This document shows positions 26,393 through 35,717 of a stretch of 64,000 bases of DNA, piece after piece. The stretch's first letter is position 1. Every line of letters starts with the position of its first letter. The notes below the pieces were generated by a model. That model saw only the letters and a list, made by a program, of their open reading frames with translations, made no database searches and had not been told where the DNA came from. A program made the translations under genes and the position numbers. This DNA comes from Aquibacillus halophilus (lineage in GTDB: Bacteria; Bacillota; Bacilli; Bacillales; Amphibacillaceae). The stretch is taken from positions 1 to 64,000 of the forward strand of contig NZ_WJNG01000005.1 in assembly GCF_009649745.1 (NCBI RefSeq), in the 5' to 3' direction.

Positions 26393-27139
26393 ATGCAACA
26401 GTCATATCATGTTAAAATCGATGCGTTTGAAGGGCCTTTGGATCTGTTATTACACCTGATTAATCAATATGAAATTGATATTTATGATATACCTGTTGCT
26501 CAAATCACTCAACAGTATATGGTTTACATAAATACAATGCAAAAACTTGAGTTAAATGTTGCAAGTGAATATCTAGTAATGGCTGCTACTCTATTAGCGA
26601 TCAAGAGTCAGCTTTTATTGCCCGCTCAAGATCTTGAGGTTGAGGATGAAGGCTACGAAGAAGATCCAAGGGATGAATTAATGAGAAGGCTAATCGAGTA
26701 TCGCAAATATAAAGATGCTGCTACTCAGTTAAAAGAAAAAGAGCTGGATGCAAACCAAATATATACGAGACCTCCAAAAGCATTTGAAGAAATTTCGACT
26801 AAAAAACCTGTAGTTCAGGGAGATATTTCAATTTATGAAATGATTGCAGCGATGAATAAGGTTTTTGAAAGAAAAAAGTGGGATCAACCATTAGAAACAA
26901 GAGTACAACGGACAGAAATCCCAATTAAAAAACGGATGGAAGAGATTTTGGCGCAAGTTAAGCTAAACAGATTAGGAATTAAATTTGATCAACTATTTCC
27001 ATATCCATCTCGACCACACATCGTAGTGACATTTATAGCTATATTAGAGTTGATGAAAAGTAAAGAGATCTACTGTATTCAAGAACAGCATTTTGGTGAA
27101 TTAATTGTTTTTGACATGGAGGGTGAAATGTGGAAATAA
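26393..27139 (+). CDS. scpA: Segregation and condensation protein A
   Basis: A 248-residue kleisin subunit of the SMC-ScpAB condensin complex. It has the typical start VKIDAFEGPLDLLLHLI, the helical ASEYLVMAATLLAIKSQLLLP stretch and the C-terminal winged-helix that binds SMC. ATG 26393 follows TAGGAGG; the in-frame ATG 12 codons earlier has no such site. It overlaps scpB by 10 bp. Confidence 0.95.
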   Translation: MQQSYHVKIDAFEGPLDLLLHLINQYEIDIYDIPVAQITQQYMVYINTMQKLELNVASEYLVMAATLLAIKSQLLLPAQDLEVEDEGYEEDPRDELMRRLIEYRKYKDAATQLKEKELDANQIYTRPPKAFEEISTKKPVVQGDISIYEMIAAMNKVFERKKWDQPLETRVQRTEIPIKKRMEEILAQVKLNRLGIKFDQLFPYPSRPHIVVTFIAILELMKSKEIYCIQEQHFGELIVFDMEGEMWK

Positions 27140-27720
27140 CTGAATTTAAAGCTATTACAGAAGGACTTTTATTCGCTGCAGGAGACGAAGGCTTGACGAA
27201 GAAACAACTGGCACGACTAATTGAAGTAGATGTAAAGACTATCGATCATATTATTAATGAATTAAGATATGACTATGAGCACATTGAAAGAGGAATAACC
27301 ATAATGCAGTCGAAGGATTATTTGCATTTAACGACTAAACCTGAACATTCCTCTTACTATAAGAGATTAGTAGAGTCACCTCAATCGACCAGACTCTCTC
27401 AAGCTGCACTTGAAACATTAGCGATTATAGCGTATCAGCAACCAATAACGAGAACTGAAATAGAGGAAATTAGAGGTGTGAAGAGTGATCGCTCTGTACA
27501 GACTTTAATTTCACGGTCATTAATTGAGGAAGTTGGAAAAAGAGATGGAGTAGGAAGACCAATGATGTTTGGCACTTCAATGGATTTCTTGACTTATTTT
27601 GGGCTTAAATCAATTGAAGAACTACCCCCTTTACCTGAAGGTGTAGAGGAATCAGATGTCGAACAAGAAGCTGATTTGTTTTTTGATAAACTAAAAGATA
27701 AGCTAGAAGAAAATAACTAA
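27130..27720 (+). CDS. scpB: Segregation and condensation protein B
   Basis: A 196-residue double winged-helix protein that dimerises and binds the ScpA linker. Conserved stretches: ALETLAIIAYQQPITRTEIEEIRGVKSD and GRPMMFGTS. GTG start within the end of scpA (GAGGGTG upstream), so translation is coupled. The C-terminal ~30 residues are acidic. Confidence 0.95.
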   Translation: MEITEFKAITEGLLFAAGDEGLTKKQLARLIEVDVKTIDHIINELRYDYEHIERGITIMQSKDYLHLTTKPEHSSYYKRLVESPQSTRLSQAALETLAIIAYQQPITRTEIEEIRGVKSDRSVQTLISRSLIEEVGKRDGVGRPMMFGTSMDFLTYFGLKSIEELPPLPEGVEESDVEQEADLFFDKLKDKLEENN

Positions 27721-27795
27721 CAGGCGAACTACTTTGATGTTTTAATTTGATCACCTCATCCAATTTCTTACATAGGATATTTTTGAGGTGATTAT

Positions 27796-28680
27796 ATGGA
27801 AAATAAAAAGAAGGACTACCTGACATCTTTGCTATCCTGGGCAGATGATGTTGAAGGCAAAATAAATACTATAAAGTTAGAAAAAGAAGATCTATCTGAT
27901 TGGTTGAATAAATTTAATGATTGGAAACTCCTCGTAGAGGAAAAAAAAGAATCTGACGATGAAATTACGGATGAATCAATTGAAGATTTGCAAATAAAAA
28001 GTGAAAAACTATTAAATTCGCTTACAGAATTATTGAATAAGCCTAGACAAGCTGACGAAACTTTGAAACCTGGCAACCATAAACTACCTCCACTACCTTA
28101 TGCCTACGATGCTTTAGAACCTTATATTTCAAAAAAGATTATGCAATTACATCATGATAAACATCACCAATCTTATGTTGATGGGTTAAATAAAGCAGAG
28201 AAAGAACTTTATAAAAGCAGTCCTGATGATAAATTAATAAAGCATTGGATGAGAGAGCAAGCATTTAATGGATCTGGTCATTATTTACACACCATTTTTT
28301 GGGAAAATATGTCTCCAAAGGGTGGGGGTCTTCCGGATGGTATTCTTTTATCAAAACTTAAAAAGGACTTCGGTTCTTTTGAAAAATTTCAGACATTATT
28401 TTCAAAAGCAGCTGAATCTGTCGAAGGTGTTGGATGGGCAATTCTGCTTTGGGAACCGAGAGCTGCTCGACTTGGGGTGCAAACAGTAGAAAAACATCAA
28501 ATGTTTAGCTTGTGGGATACAGTTCCTTTATTGGTTTTGGATGTCTGGGAACACGCCTATTACCTGCAATATGAGAACAAGAGAGCAGAATATATTCAAA
28601 ACTGGTGGGAAATTGTTAATTGGAAAAATGTGAAGCAACGTCTAGAAAAAGCTCAGAAACTACAATGGCCACTTTATTAA
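27796..28680 (+). CDS. sodF: Iron/manganese superoxide dismutase with N-terminal extension (SodF-like)
   Basis: A 294-residue protein. The C-terminal ~200 residues are a full Fe/Mn SOD: the metal ligands are in MQLHHDKHH (H119/H120), H165 (HYLHTIFW), D249 and H253 (LDVWEHAYY). The first ~90 residues are an acidic, helical extension not needed for SOD activity. The same arrangement occurs in B. subtilis SodF. ATG follows TTGAGGTG. It occupies the place between scpB and dacB. A strong terminator follows. Confidence 0.9.
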   Translation: MENKKKDYLTSLLSWADDVEGKINTIKLEKEDLSDWLNKFNDWKLLVEEKKESDDEITDESIEDLQIKSEKLLNSLTELLNKPRQADETLKPGNHKLPPLPYAYDALEPYISKKIMQLHHDKHHQSYVDGLNKAEKELYKSSPDDKLIKHWMREQAFNGSGHYLHTIFWENMSPKGGGLPDGILLSKLKKDFGSFEKFQTLFSKAAESVEGVGWAILLWEPRAARLGVQTVEKHQMFSLWDTVPLLVLDVWEHAYYLQYENKRAEYIQNWWEIVNWKNVKQRLEKAQKLQWPLY

Positions 28681-28720
28681 ATGTAAAACCCCTTATCTTT
28701 TGGTAAGGGGTTTTACATTT
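28679..28720. terminator. Terminator after sodF
   Basis: A perfect 17-bp stem (28679-28695 / 28704-28720, core AACCCCTTA/TAAGGGGTT) with an 8-nt loop overlaps the stop codon. The T-tail is only the stem's own TTT. Confidence 0.85.
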
Positions 28721-28783
28721 AACTAATAACTGTTATATAAGAAAAAATTTAAAATAAAATTGAGAGCTATTTCTATGAATCAA

Positions 28784-28811
28784 TCATATGCATGTCCTTT
28801 TTGCATAAAAT
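28784..28811 (+). promoter_or_regulatory. Candidate sigma-E promoter of dacB-spmA-spmB
   Basis: TCATATG (28784-28790), 13 nt, CATAAAAT (28804-28811) differs from the sigma-E pattern (TMATATT - 13-15 nt - CATACAnT) by one base in each element. dacB is a mother-cell sigma-E gene in B. subtilis. Confidence 0.55.
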
Positions 28812-28843
28812 TGTACAGACATTAGTTGGTGGGAGGTAGCAGT

Positions 28844-29947
28844 GTGAAACAAGCATTATTAGTTTTTAGTTGTCTTATTTTTTTCGTATTTAGTTTTCCA
28901 ATTCTGGCTTTTGCTAAGCCAGGAGTTTCAGCTCAAAATGCCGTATTAATTGAACAATCTACTGGAAGAGTTCTGTTCGAGAAGGCAGCACATGAACCAC
29001 ACCTTATTGCAAGTATTACAAAAATCATGACCGCAATCATTGCAATCGAATCAGGAAAAATGGATGAAATGGTCACCGCCAGTCATAGATCGGTATATAC
29101 AGAGGGTTCCTCTATTTATTTAAAAGAAGGGGAAAAAATTAAATTAAGGGATCTAGTATATGGATTAATGCTGCGATCGGGGAACGATGCGGCTGTTGCA
29201 ATAGCAGAACATGTTGGTGGTAGTTTAGAAGGGTTTGCTTTTATGATGAATGAAAAGGCATCTTGGCTCGGGATGACAAACTCTCACTTTGACAACCCAC
29301 ATGGGCTCGATTCAGACGCACATTATTCAACTGCTTATGATATGGGTTTATTAACTCGATATGCAATGGAGAATGATTTGTTTAAACAGATTACCGGTTC
29401 CACTTCCTATAAAGCAGAGACAAGGGAATATGCTTGGGGAAATAAGAATAAATTACTTACCAGTTTTTATGAACTCTCGACAGGAGGTAAAACTGGCTAT
29501 ACAAGAGCTGCTGGGAGAACGTTAGTATCTACTGCTGAAAAGGATGGCATGGGGTTGGTTGCTGTTACATTAAATGCTCCGGATGACTGGAATGATCATA
29601 TGCGATTGTTTGATTGGGCATTTAAAAATTATGAACTCAAAACTATTCAAGAAGAAGGTATAGAAACTTATATTATTAATGATTCGTCTATTATTACTAA
29701 TGGATTAATTAAAGAAAGTATCTTATTTCCACTCTCTGAAGATGAACAAGATAAATTAAAAAAATCAACCTATTTAGATGCTTCAATAGAAAAATCTGAT
29801 ACCTCAAAAAAAATAGGGAAGAAAATTTTCAAATTAAATGGAGAATCTATTGCAGAAACGTCCATCTATTCTGATAATCCAAAGGAATCCATTAGTTTGT
29901 TAGATAACCTAATCAACACCTTTAACAAAATGACTGGGGTTTTTTAA
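28844..29947 (+). CDS. dacB: D-alanyl-D-alanine carboxypeptidase DacB (PBP5*, spore cortex)
   Basis: A 367-residue exported PBP. Signal peptide 1-24 (LLVFSCLIFFVFSFPILAFA). Catalytic boxes S57-x-x-K60 (ASITK), S112-G-N114 and K216-T-G. It trims peptide side chains and limits cross-linking in the spore cortex. GTG 28844 follows GGGAGG; the in-frame TTG at 28826 precedes that site. It abuts spmA with no gap, the same dacB-spmA-spmB operon as in B. subtilis. Confidence 0.93.
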   Translation: MKQALLVFSCLIFFVFSFPILAFAKPGVSAQNAVLIEQSTGRVLFEKAAHEPHLIASITKIMTAIIAIESGKMDEMVTASHRSVYTEGSSIYLKEGEKIKLRDLVYGLMLRSGNDAAVAIAEHVGGSLEGFAFMMNEKASWLGMTNSHFDNPHGLDSDAHYSTAYDMGLLTRYAMENDLFKQITGSTSYKAETREYAWGNKNKLLTSFYELSTGGKTGYTRAAGRTLVSTAEKDGMGLVAVTLNAPDDWNDHMRLFDWAFKNYELKTIQEEGIETYIINDSSIITNGLIKESILFPLSEDEQDKLKKSTYLDASIEKSDTSKKIGKKIFKLNGESIAETSIYSDNPKESISLLDNLINTFNKMTGVF

Positions 29948-30538
29948 ATGGTTAATCTTATTTGGGCATTCATGGCAATCATCGGGATTGTCTATGCTAT
30001 GTTTAATGGAACAATGGAAGAGGTTAACCAGGCTTTATTCGAAAGCGCGGATGATGCAGTTACGTTATCAATAGGACTAATAAGTGTCCTAGTGTTTTGG
30101 TTAGGCTTAATGAGAGTAGCTGAAAAAGCTGGGCTACTAAGACTATTGAGCAAACTTTTCAAGCCAATAGTTACACGGCTATTTCCTGAAATACCAAAGG
30201 ACCATCCTGCAATGGGCTATATATTGTCTAATTTCACTGCAAATTTGTTTGGATTAGGGAATGCGGCAACGCCTATGGGAATAAAAGCAATGGAACAAAT
30301 GAAAGAGTTAAGTGGTTCAGATAAGGCTAGTCGCTCAATGATCACTTTCCTAGTTATAAATACTTCAAGTCTAACTTTGATACCTTCAACAGTAATCGCC
30401 ATACGAATGCAATATGATTCGATTGCTCCTACAGAAATTGTTAGTACCACGATAATGGCGACTGTTATAACATCGATTGCTGCGATTACAGTAGATAGAT
30501 TATTTTACTATAGAAGGGTGAGTAAAGCTAAAAAATGA
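29948..30538 (+). CDS. spmA: Spore maturation protein A
   Basis: A 196-residue membrane protein of the nucleoside-recognition (Gate) domain family. Typical stretches are WLGLMRVAEKAGLL, HPAMGYILSNFTANLFGLGNAATPMGIKAM and FLVINTSSLTLIPSTVIAIR. With SpmB it contributes to spore core dehydration. Its ATG follows the dacB stop directly and its end overlaps spmB by 4 bp. Confidence 0.94.
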   Translation: MVNLIWAFMAIIGIVYAMFNGTMEEVNQALFESADDAVTLSIGLISVLVFWLGLMRVAEKAGLLRLLSKLFKPIVTRLFPEIPKDHPAMGYILSNFTANLFGLGNAATPMGIKAMEQMKELSGSDKASRSMITFLVINTSSLTLIPSTVIAIRMQYDSIAPTEIVSTTIMATVITSIAAITVDRLFYYRRVSKAKK

Positions 30539-31068
30539 GCATAATTACTGCTGCTAGTACCTGGATTATCCCCTGTATAATATTAACCGTGCTTCTAGTT
30601 GCTACGTGGTTAAAGCTGCCTACATATGAAATTTTCGTTGAGGGAGGGAAAGAGGGAATTAAAATGGCTGTTTCCCTTCTTCCTTTTTTATTAGGGATGA
30701 TGGTTTCAATCTCGATTTTTCGTGGATCAGGGGCGATGGAAGCAATGATTAATTTTATGTCCCCATTTTTATCAACGATAGGAGTACCCTCTGAAATTGT
30801 ACCACTGGCTATGATCCGGCCAATATCAGGAACTGCAGCACTTGGCATGACAACCGAGTTAATCAAAACATATGGTCCTGATTCCTTTATTGGAAGGCTC
30901 GCATCAACAATGCAAGGGAGTACAGATACTACGCTCTATATTTTAACCGTTTATTTTGGTGCAGTCGGAATAAGAAGAATGGGAGACGCTTTAAAAGTTG
31001 GACTCATAGCAGATTTTATTGGTATAATAGCCTCAATCGTGATTGTTACGATTGTCTTTGGTGCTTAA
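30535..31068 (+). CDS. spmB: Spore maturation protein B
   Basis: A 177-residue partner of SpmA, also of the Gate-domain membrane family. Seen are EGGKEGIKMAVSLLPFLLGMMVSISIFRGSGAM, RPISGTAALGMTTELI and MQGSTDTTLYILTVYFGAVGI. Start ATGA overlaps the spmA stop. It is the last gene of the sporulation operon before rluB. Confidence 0.94.
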   Translation: MSIITAASTWIIPCIILTVLLVATWLKLPTYEIFVEGGKEGIKMAVSLLPFLLGMMVSISIFRGSGAMEAMINFMSPFLSTIGVPSEIVPLAMIRPISGTAALGMTTELIKTYGPDSFIGRLASTMQGSTDTTLYILTVYFGAVGIRRMGDALKVGLIADFIGIIASIVIVTIVFGA

Positions 31069-31315
31069 GGCTTTAGCAAGAATGTATTAGTTCTGCTATG
31101 CTATTAAGGTATATCTTTTTAGATGAATGAAGAGTCTGTCTTCTTTGGTTTAAGGAATTTTATAAAGATATCAGGTGATAGTATATATTAAACAGTTCTT
31201 TCTCAATGAAAATTCTGTTATTGTTGTACCCTAGAGTTTTAGTGTTTAACAAATATTTTAAGAGTCTTGAAGCTTAACCAAACATTTTGGTTAACTAAGG
31301 CTTGATTTTACTTCC
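31069..31315. other. Gap between spmB and rluB
   Basis: An AT-rich stretch without a gene. It contains one clean inverted repeat (TTAACCAAA 31274-31282 / TTTGGTTAA 31286-31294), which may be an operator or weak hairpin, and then the terminator-like stem just before rluB. No clear promoter is seen. Confidence 0.4.
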
Positions 31316-31339
31316 CTTGGCCACTGCCAAGTTTTCTTT
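31316..31339 (+). terminator. Terminator-like hairpin just upstream of rluB
   Basis: CTTGGC (31316-31321), a 4-nt loop, GCCAAG (31326-31331), then TTTTCTTT. It is only 35 nt before the rluB ATG, so it either ends the spmAB transcript very late or acts as a leader attenuator. Confidence 0.65.
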
Positions 31340-31373
31340 ATGTTAAAAAAAATTCAAAAAAAATGGTGATATA

Positions 31374-32111
31374 ATGACAAACTCTAATGAACGATTACAA
31401 AAAGTGATTGCACAAAGTGGAATAACATCAAGACGAAAAGCAGAAAAGTTAATTGAAGACGGTAAAGTTAAAGTGAATGGACAAGTAATCAAAACTTTAG
31501 GAACAAAGGTGAGTCAAGACGATAAAATAGAAGTAGAAGGAGTTCCATTAGAAAAGGAAGAGCCAGTTTACTTCATGCTTTACAAACCCAGAGGTGTTAT
31601 TTCAAGTGTTAAGGATGACAAAAACAGAAAAGTAGTAACCGATTTTCTACCTGAAGTAACACAAAGAATATACCCTATAGGAAGGTTAGATTACGATACC
31701 TCAGGTTTATTGCTCTTAACTAATGATGGAGAATTTGCTAACTTAATTATGCATCCAAGTTATGAGATTGATAAAGTTTATGTTGCGAAAACAAAAGGAA
31801 TTCCCGAGAGAGAGGATCTTCAGAAGTTGAAAAAAGGAGTAACTGTTGATGGCGATAAATTAAAGGCTGCTCATGTTAAATTATTATCAGCTGATACTCG
31901 TAAAAATACTGCTATAATTCAGCTTGTTCTACATGAAGGGAAAAATAGACAGGTCAGAAGGATGATGGAAGCTATTAACTTCCCGGTTGACAAATTAAAG
32001 CGGGAACGATATGGTTTCTTAACCTTGCAAGGACTTAATCCTGGTGAGTCTCGTGAGTTAACCCCACATGAGGTAAAACAGCTCCGTGCTTCTGCCACAA
32101 AATTGTCATAG
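31374..32111 (+). CDS. rluB: 23S rRNA pseudouridine synthase RluB-type
   Basis: A 245-residue RsuA/RluB family pseudouridine synthase. The N-terminal S4 RNA-binding domain (ERLQKVIAQSGITSRRKAEKLI) is followed by the catalytic domain with GRLDYDTSGLLLLTNDG, containing the catalytic Asp, and LHEGKNRQVRRMM. It corresponds to B. subtilis ypuL, which lies between spmB and resA. Modification of the helix-90 region of 23S rRNA (the U2605 type) is inferred from family. Confidence 0.9.
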   Translation: MTNSNERLQKVIAQSGITSRRKAEKLIEDGKVKVNGQVIKTLGTKVSQDDKIEVEGVPLEKEEPVYFMLYKPRGVISSVKDDKNRKVVTDFLPEVTQRIYPIGRLDYDTSGLLLLTNDGEFANLIMHPSYEIDKVYVAKTKGIPEREDLQKLKKGVTVDGDKLKAAHVKLLSADTRKNTAIIQLVLHEGKNRQVRRMMEAINFPVDKLKRERYGFLTLQGLNPGESRELTPHEVKQLRASATKLS

Positions 32112-32168
32112 AATCGTTGAAATTAACCGTTGATTTAAATGTTACAATGGCTTAGGGGAGTGAGTAGC

Positions 32169-32738
32169 TTGAAGAGAATTGAGGAGGCAAAAGTAAAAAA
32201 AAGCAAGAAGAAAAAAAATAGACTTGTTTTTCGATCTATTGTCTTATTGATATTATTTGCCGCAGTAGTCTTTGCTCTTGTTTCAAATTTAAACAAAGAT
32301 AATGCTGTTATAGGTGTTGGAGATCAAGCACCAAATTTTGAATTAAAACAAATGAACGGAGATAAACAGTCTTTAACCTTGGATGAATTAAAGGGTAAAG
32401 GTGTCATGCTTAATTTCTGGGCAACTTATTGTAAGCCATGTGAAGAAGAAATGCCCTATATGGAAGCCTTATATCCAGAATACAAGGATAAAGACGTAGA
32501 AATTGTAGCTGTTAGCTTAGATGCAACTGAACTGGTAATCGATCGTTTTATAGATAAATACGAATTAAGCTTCCCCGTATTACATGATAATAAGGGTCAA
32601 GTTCTGAATCGATATAACATCGGGCCACTACCTACCACATTCTTTATCAATGAAGATGGGATAGTAGTTGAAAAGGTCGCGGGTGCATTAACTTTAGATA
32701 GACTTGATGGTTATTTAAAGCAAATCCAACCTGATTGA
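32169..32738 (+). CDS. resA: Thiol-disulfide oxidoreductase ResA
   Basis: A 189-residue thioredoxin-fold protein tethered to the outer face of the membrane by a helix at 20-38. The redox site is C88-K-P-C91. The nearby E94 corresponds to the conserved active-site glutamate (Glu80 of B. subtilis ResA); the residue after the first Cys is Lys rather than Glu. It reduces apocytochrome c before haem attachment. TTG 32169 has GGGGAG 8 nt upstream and is preferred to the in-frame ATG at 32139. First gene of res. Confidence 0.92.
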   Translation: MKRIEEAKVKKSKKKKNRLVFRSIVLLILFAAVVFALVSNLNKDNAVIGVGDQAPNFELKQMNGDKQSLTLDELKGKGVMLNFWATYCKPCEEEMPYMEALYPEYKDKDVEIVAVSLDATELVIDRFIDKYELSFPVLHDNKGQVLNRYNIGPLPTTFFINEDGIVVEKVAGALTLDRLDGYLKQIQPD

Positions 32739-32765
32739 TCAATGCGGTTATAGTGAGGTGTTTTA

Positions 32766-34433
32766 ATGAAAAAAATAGTATGTGATTCCTGTGGACACCA
32801 AAATCCAGAAGGAACCGTTCTTTGTCAGCAATGTGGAAAGCCAATTGACCAAAATCAGTATATTGATGGTAATGAAAATTCAAAACTTATAAATATGCGT
32901 TATGAAGGTAGTGCACGACGGTCTAAGACACACAATAAATCAATAGTCGATAAAACATGGAATTTTTTCTCTTCAGTAAAAATTGGAATATGGCTGATTT
33001 CAATTACAATAATTGCTTCAGCAGTGGGTACAATTTTCCCTCAGGAGATGTACATACCACCAAATGTTAGTGCCTCAGAACATTATCGTGATCAATATGG
33101 GATTCTCGGTCAGATTTATTATCAGTTAGGGTTTCATAATTTATATAGCTCTTGGTGGTACATGATATTAATTGCACTTATCGGCATTTCAATTACGATT
33201 GCTAGTATTGACCGTGTAGTTCCTTTATACAAAGCATTAAATATGCAAAAACCAAAAAGACATGAGTCTTTTTTGAAAAGACAACGATTGTTTAGTTCAA
33301 CGGAGCAAGTTTCTGAGGACGATAAACAAAAAGCGATAACTACTCTTAAATCAATTAGATATAAAGTGACTGAAGAAGACGGACATGTATTAGCTGAAAA
33401 AGGGCGCTTTTCGCGTTGGGGTCCTTATATTAACCATATAGGTTTAATCATCTTTTTACTAGGTTGCTTATTTCGCTTTATACCTTTTATGTATATTGAT
33501 GAATATGTTTGGGTGCGTGAGGGAGAAACAGTCCTTATACCTGGAACAGAGGGTCTTTATTACATAGAAAATAAAGATTTCATCTTAGAAACCTATGGTG
33601 ATAGCCCGGAAGATGAACGCTTCAAAGAAGCCCTTCAAAAACAAGGTGGAATGGTAGCTAAAAATTATCAGACTGATGCAGTAATTTATAAAAACACAAA
33701 TCCATCAGCTCTTGGATTAGACCCAGAATTAGAAAAGTTCAAAGAAGACAGTATTCGTGTGAATCACCCGATAAAATTTGATGATTTTGCATTATATCAA
33801 TCCAGTTATCAGCAAAATGAATTTGAATCAATGTCATTCAAACTCCATAGAACAGATGATCCTGAAGAGGAATCATTGGGATCTTTTTCTGTAAATCTAG
33901 CAAACCCCGAGAATGAATACATCTTAGATAATGGAACCAGAGTTGTTATAGATCAATATTTCCCTGATTATTACCTAGATGACGGTGAACCGAGGTCTAA
34001 ATCAAAATATCCTAGAAATCCGGCCTATGTATTTTTAGTATATCCTCCTGGTCAAGATGATTATGAAATTAGTTTTGCGGGAATTGGGCGAAACGTCGAT
34101 CCTACAGGGAATAATGAATTTAAGCTGGGTCTTCAGGATTTTGAAGTTCGTGATGTTACCGGATTGAGTGTTAGGCGAGACTACACCTTACCCATTATAT
34201 CCTTAGGTGGACTTATATTCATGATAGGTGTTGTACAGGGAATGTACTGGCAACATAGAAGAATATGGTTACATCCAAAAAACAATGGTTTATGGATTGC
34301 CGCTCATACTAATAAGAACTGGTTCGGTATAAAACGAGATATTGAAAAGGTTATAAATGACACAAACATTAAAATGGTTATGGATCAAGAGGAAGACCAA
34401 AACAACTACCAACCAGAAGAACAGACAAAGTAA
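32766..34433 (+). CDS. resB: Cytochrome c biogenesis protein ResB (Ccs1)
   Basis: A 555-residue membrane protein. A zinc-ribbon-like head uses C6, C9, C20 and C23. Three transmembrane helices lie around residues 75-95, 125-145 and 220-240, then a large outer-face domain (250-470) and a last helix (about 478-495). Near its end GVVQGMYWQHRRIWLHP is highly conserved. With ResC it forms the system II haem export and ligation complex. It starts with AGGTG upstream of ATG, 27 bp after resA. Confidence 0.93.
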   Translation: MKKIVCDSCGHQNPEGTVLCQQCGKPIDQNQYIDGNENSKLINMRYEGSARRSKTHNKSIVDKTWNFFSSVKIGIWLISITIIASAVGTIFPQEMYIPPNVSASEHYRDQYGILGQIYYQLGFHNLYSSWWYMILIALIGISITIASIDRVVPLYKALNMQKPKRHESFLKRQRLFSSTEQVSEDDKQKAITTLKSIRYKVTEEDGHVLAEKGRFSRWGPYINHIGLIIFLLGCLFRFIPFMYIDEYVWVREGETVLIPGTEGLYYIENKDFILETYGDSPEDERFKEALQKQGGMVAKNYQTDAVIYKNTNPSALGLDPELEKFKEDSIRVNHPIKFDDFALYQSSYQQNEFESMSFKLHRTDDPEEESLGSFSVNLANPENEYILDNGTRVVIDQYFPDYYLDDGEPRSKSKYPRNPAYVFLVYPPGQDDYEISFAGIGRNVDPTGNNEFKLGLQDFEVRDVTGLSVRRDYTLPIISLGGLIFMIGVVQGMYWQHRRIWLHPKNNGLWIAAHTNKNWFGIKRDIEKVINDTNIKMVMDQEEDQNNYQPEEQTK

Positions 34434-34482
34434 TAATTAAATTGGACAATAATACGTTTATAAGGTTTTAAGGAGGAATAAA

Positions 34483-35673
34483 ATGGGTGATTTAGTTACG
34501 CTAAGTAGTAATTCTCTTTACTTAGCCTTTATCTTATATTTGTTGGCTACCTTTTTCTTTGCAGGTACGATTCGTGACAAGCGTTCGGAAGGATCAAAAA
34601 CTTTTTCTAGCAAAATAGCGATTACTCTTACCATTATTGGATTTGCCTCGCAAATTTTTTACTTTATTACTAGATGGATTGTAAGTGGACATGCTCCTGT
34701 TAGTAATTTATTCGAGTACACAACATTTTTTGGAATGATGCTTGTTTTTGCCTTTATTATTATATATTTTATCTATCGATTAAATATACTAGGACTTTTT
34801 GCTTTACCTGTTGCATTATTAATTATAGCTTATGCAAGTATGTTTCCAACTGAAATCTCACCATTGGTCCCATCTCTTAAGAGTCACTGGTTATATATTC
34901 ATGTTACAACTGTTTCCTTGGGTCAAGCAATCTTAGCGGTTAGCTTTGTGGCAGGCCTCATTTATTTAATTAAAGAGATCGATCAATCAAAAAAAAGTAA
35001 AAAAACTACATGGCTGGAAATAATCATATACTCTATATTTACTACATTGGGTTTTATAATTATCTCTTCTACGTTTAACGCTATGGACTATTCAGTAACA
35101 TTTGAGTTTCCATACGATGATCAAGTATCAACGGTAGACTATCACTTGCCTCCTATCGCTGGACCATCTGGGGCCACTTTAGTATCAGATAATGATGTAT
35201 CACCGTTATTTGAAGCACCAGGTTGGATGCAGGGTGTTAATGCTGCCCGGAAGTTTAACACGATTCTCTGGTCTGTTATTGCTGGTCTAGGTCTATATGT
35301 TATCGCTCGAGTTGTTTTAAGAAAACGAGTAGGAGCCGCAATACAACCACTGCTTAGTAAAGTAAATCGCGATTTATTAGATGAAGTTTCTTATCGTGCG
35401 GTTGCAATAGGCTTTCCTATTTTCACATTAGGGGGGTTAATATTCGCAATGATATGGGCTCAACAAGCTTGGGACCGTTTTTGGGGTTGGGATCCAAAGG
35501 AAGTTTGGGCGCTTATCACCTTTTTCTTTTACGCAGCCTTTTTACACTTAAGACTCTCAAGGGGCTGGCACGGAGAAAGATCTGCCTGGTTAGCTGTGGG
35601 AGGATTTGCTATAATTATGTTTAATTTAATTGCCGTAAATCTAATCATTGCTGGTTTACATTCTTATGCGTAG
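34483..35673 (+). CDS. resC: Cytochrome c biogenesis protein ResC (CcsA)
   Basis: A 396-residue polytopic protein of the haem-handling CcsA family, with about eight membrane helices. The tryptophan-rich haem motif [12 protein letters not shown] is present near residue 334, with conserved His in the SHWLYIHV and [13 protein letters not shown] segments. It partners ResB in system II cytochrome c maturation. ATG follows AAGGAGG. Confidence 0.94.
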   Translation: MGDLVTLSSNSLYLAFILYLLATFFFAGTIRDKRSEGSKTFSSKIAITLTIIGFASQIFYFITRWIVSGHAPVSNLFEYTTFFGMMLVFAFIIIYFIYRLNILGLFALPVALLIIAYASMFPTEISPLVPSLKSHWLYIHVTTVSLGQAILAVSFVAGLIYLIKEIDQSKKSKKTTWLEIIIYSIFTTLGFIIISSTFNAMDYSVTFEFPYDDQVSTVDYHLPPIAGPSGATLVSDNDVSPLFEAPGWMQGVNAARKFNTILWSVIAGLGLYVIARVVLRKRVGAAIQPLLSKVNRDLLDEVSYRAVAIGFPIFTLGGLIFAMIWAQQAWDRFWGWDPKEVWALITFFFYAAFLHLRLSRGWHGERSAWLAVGGFAIIMFNLIAVNLIIAGLHSYA

Positions 35674-35717
35674 AAATGAGGCAAGACTTTAGAGAGAACT
35701 AAGAGGGGGTTTATCGG

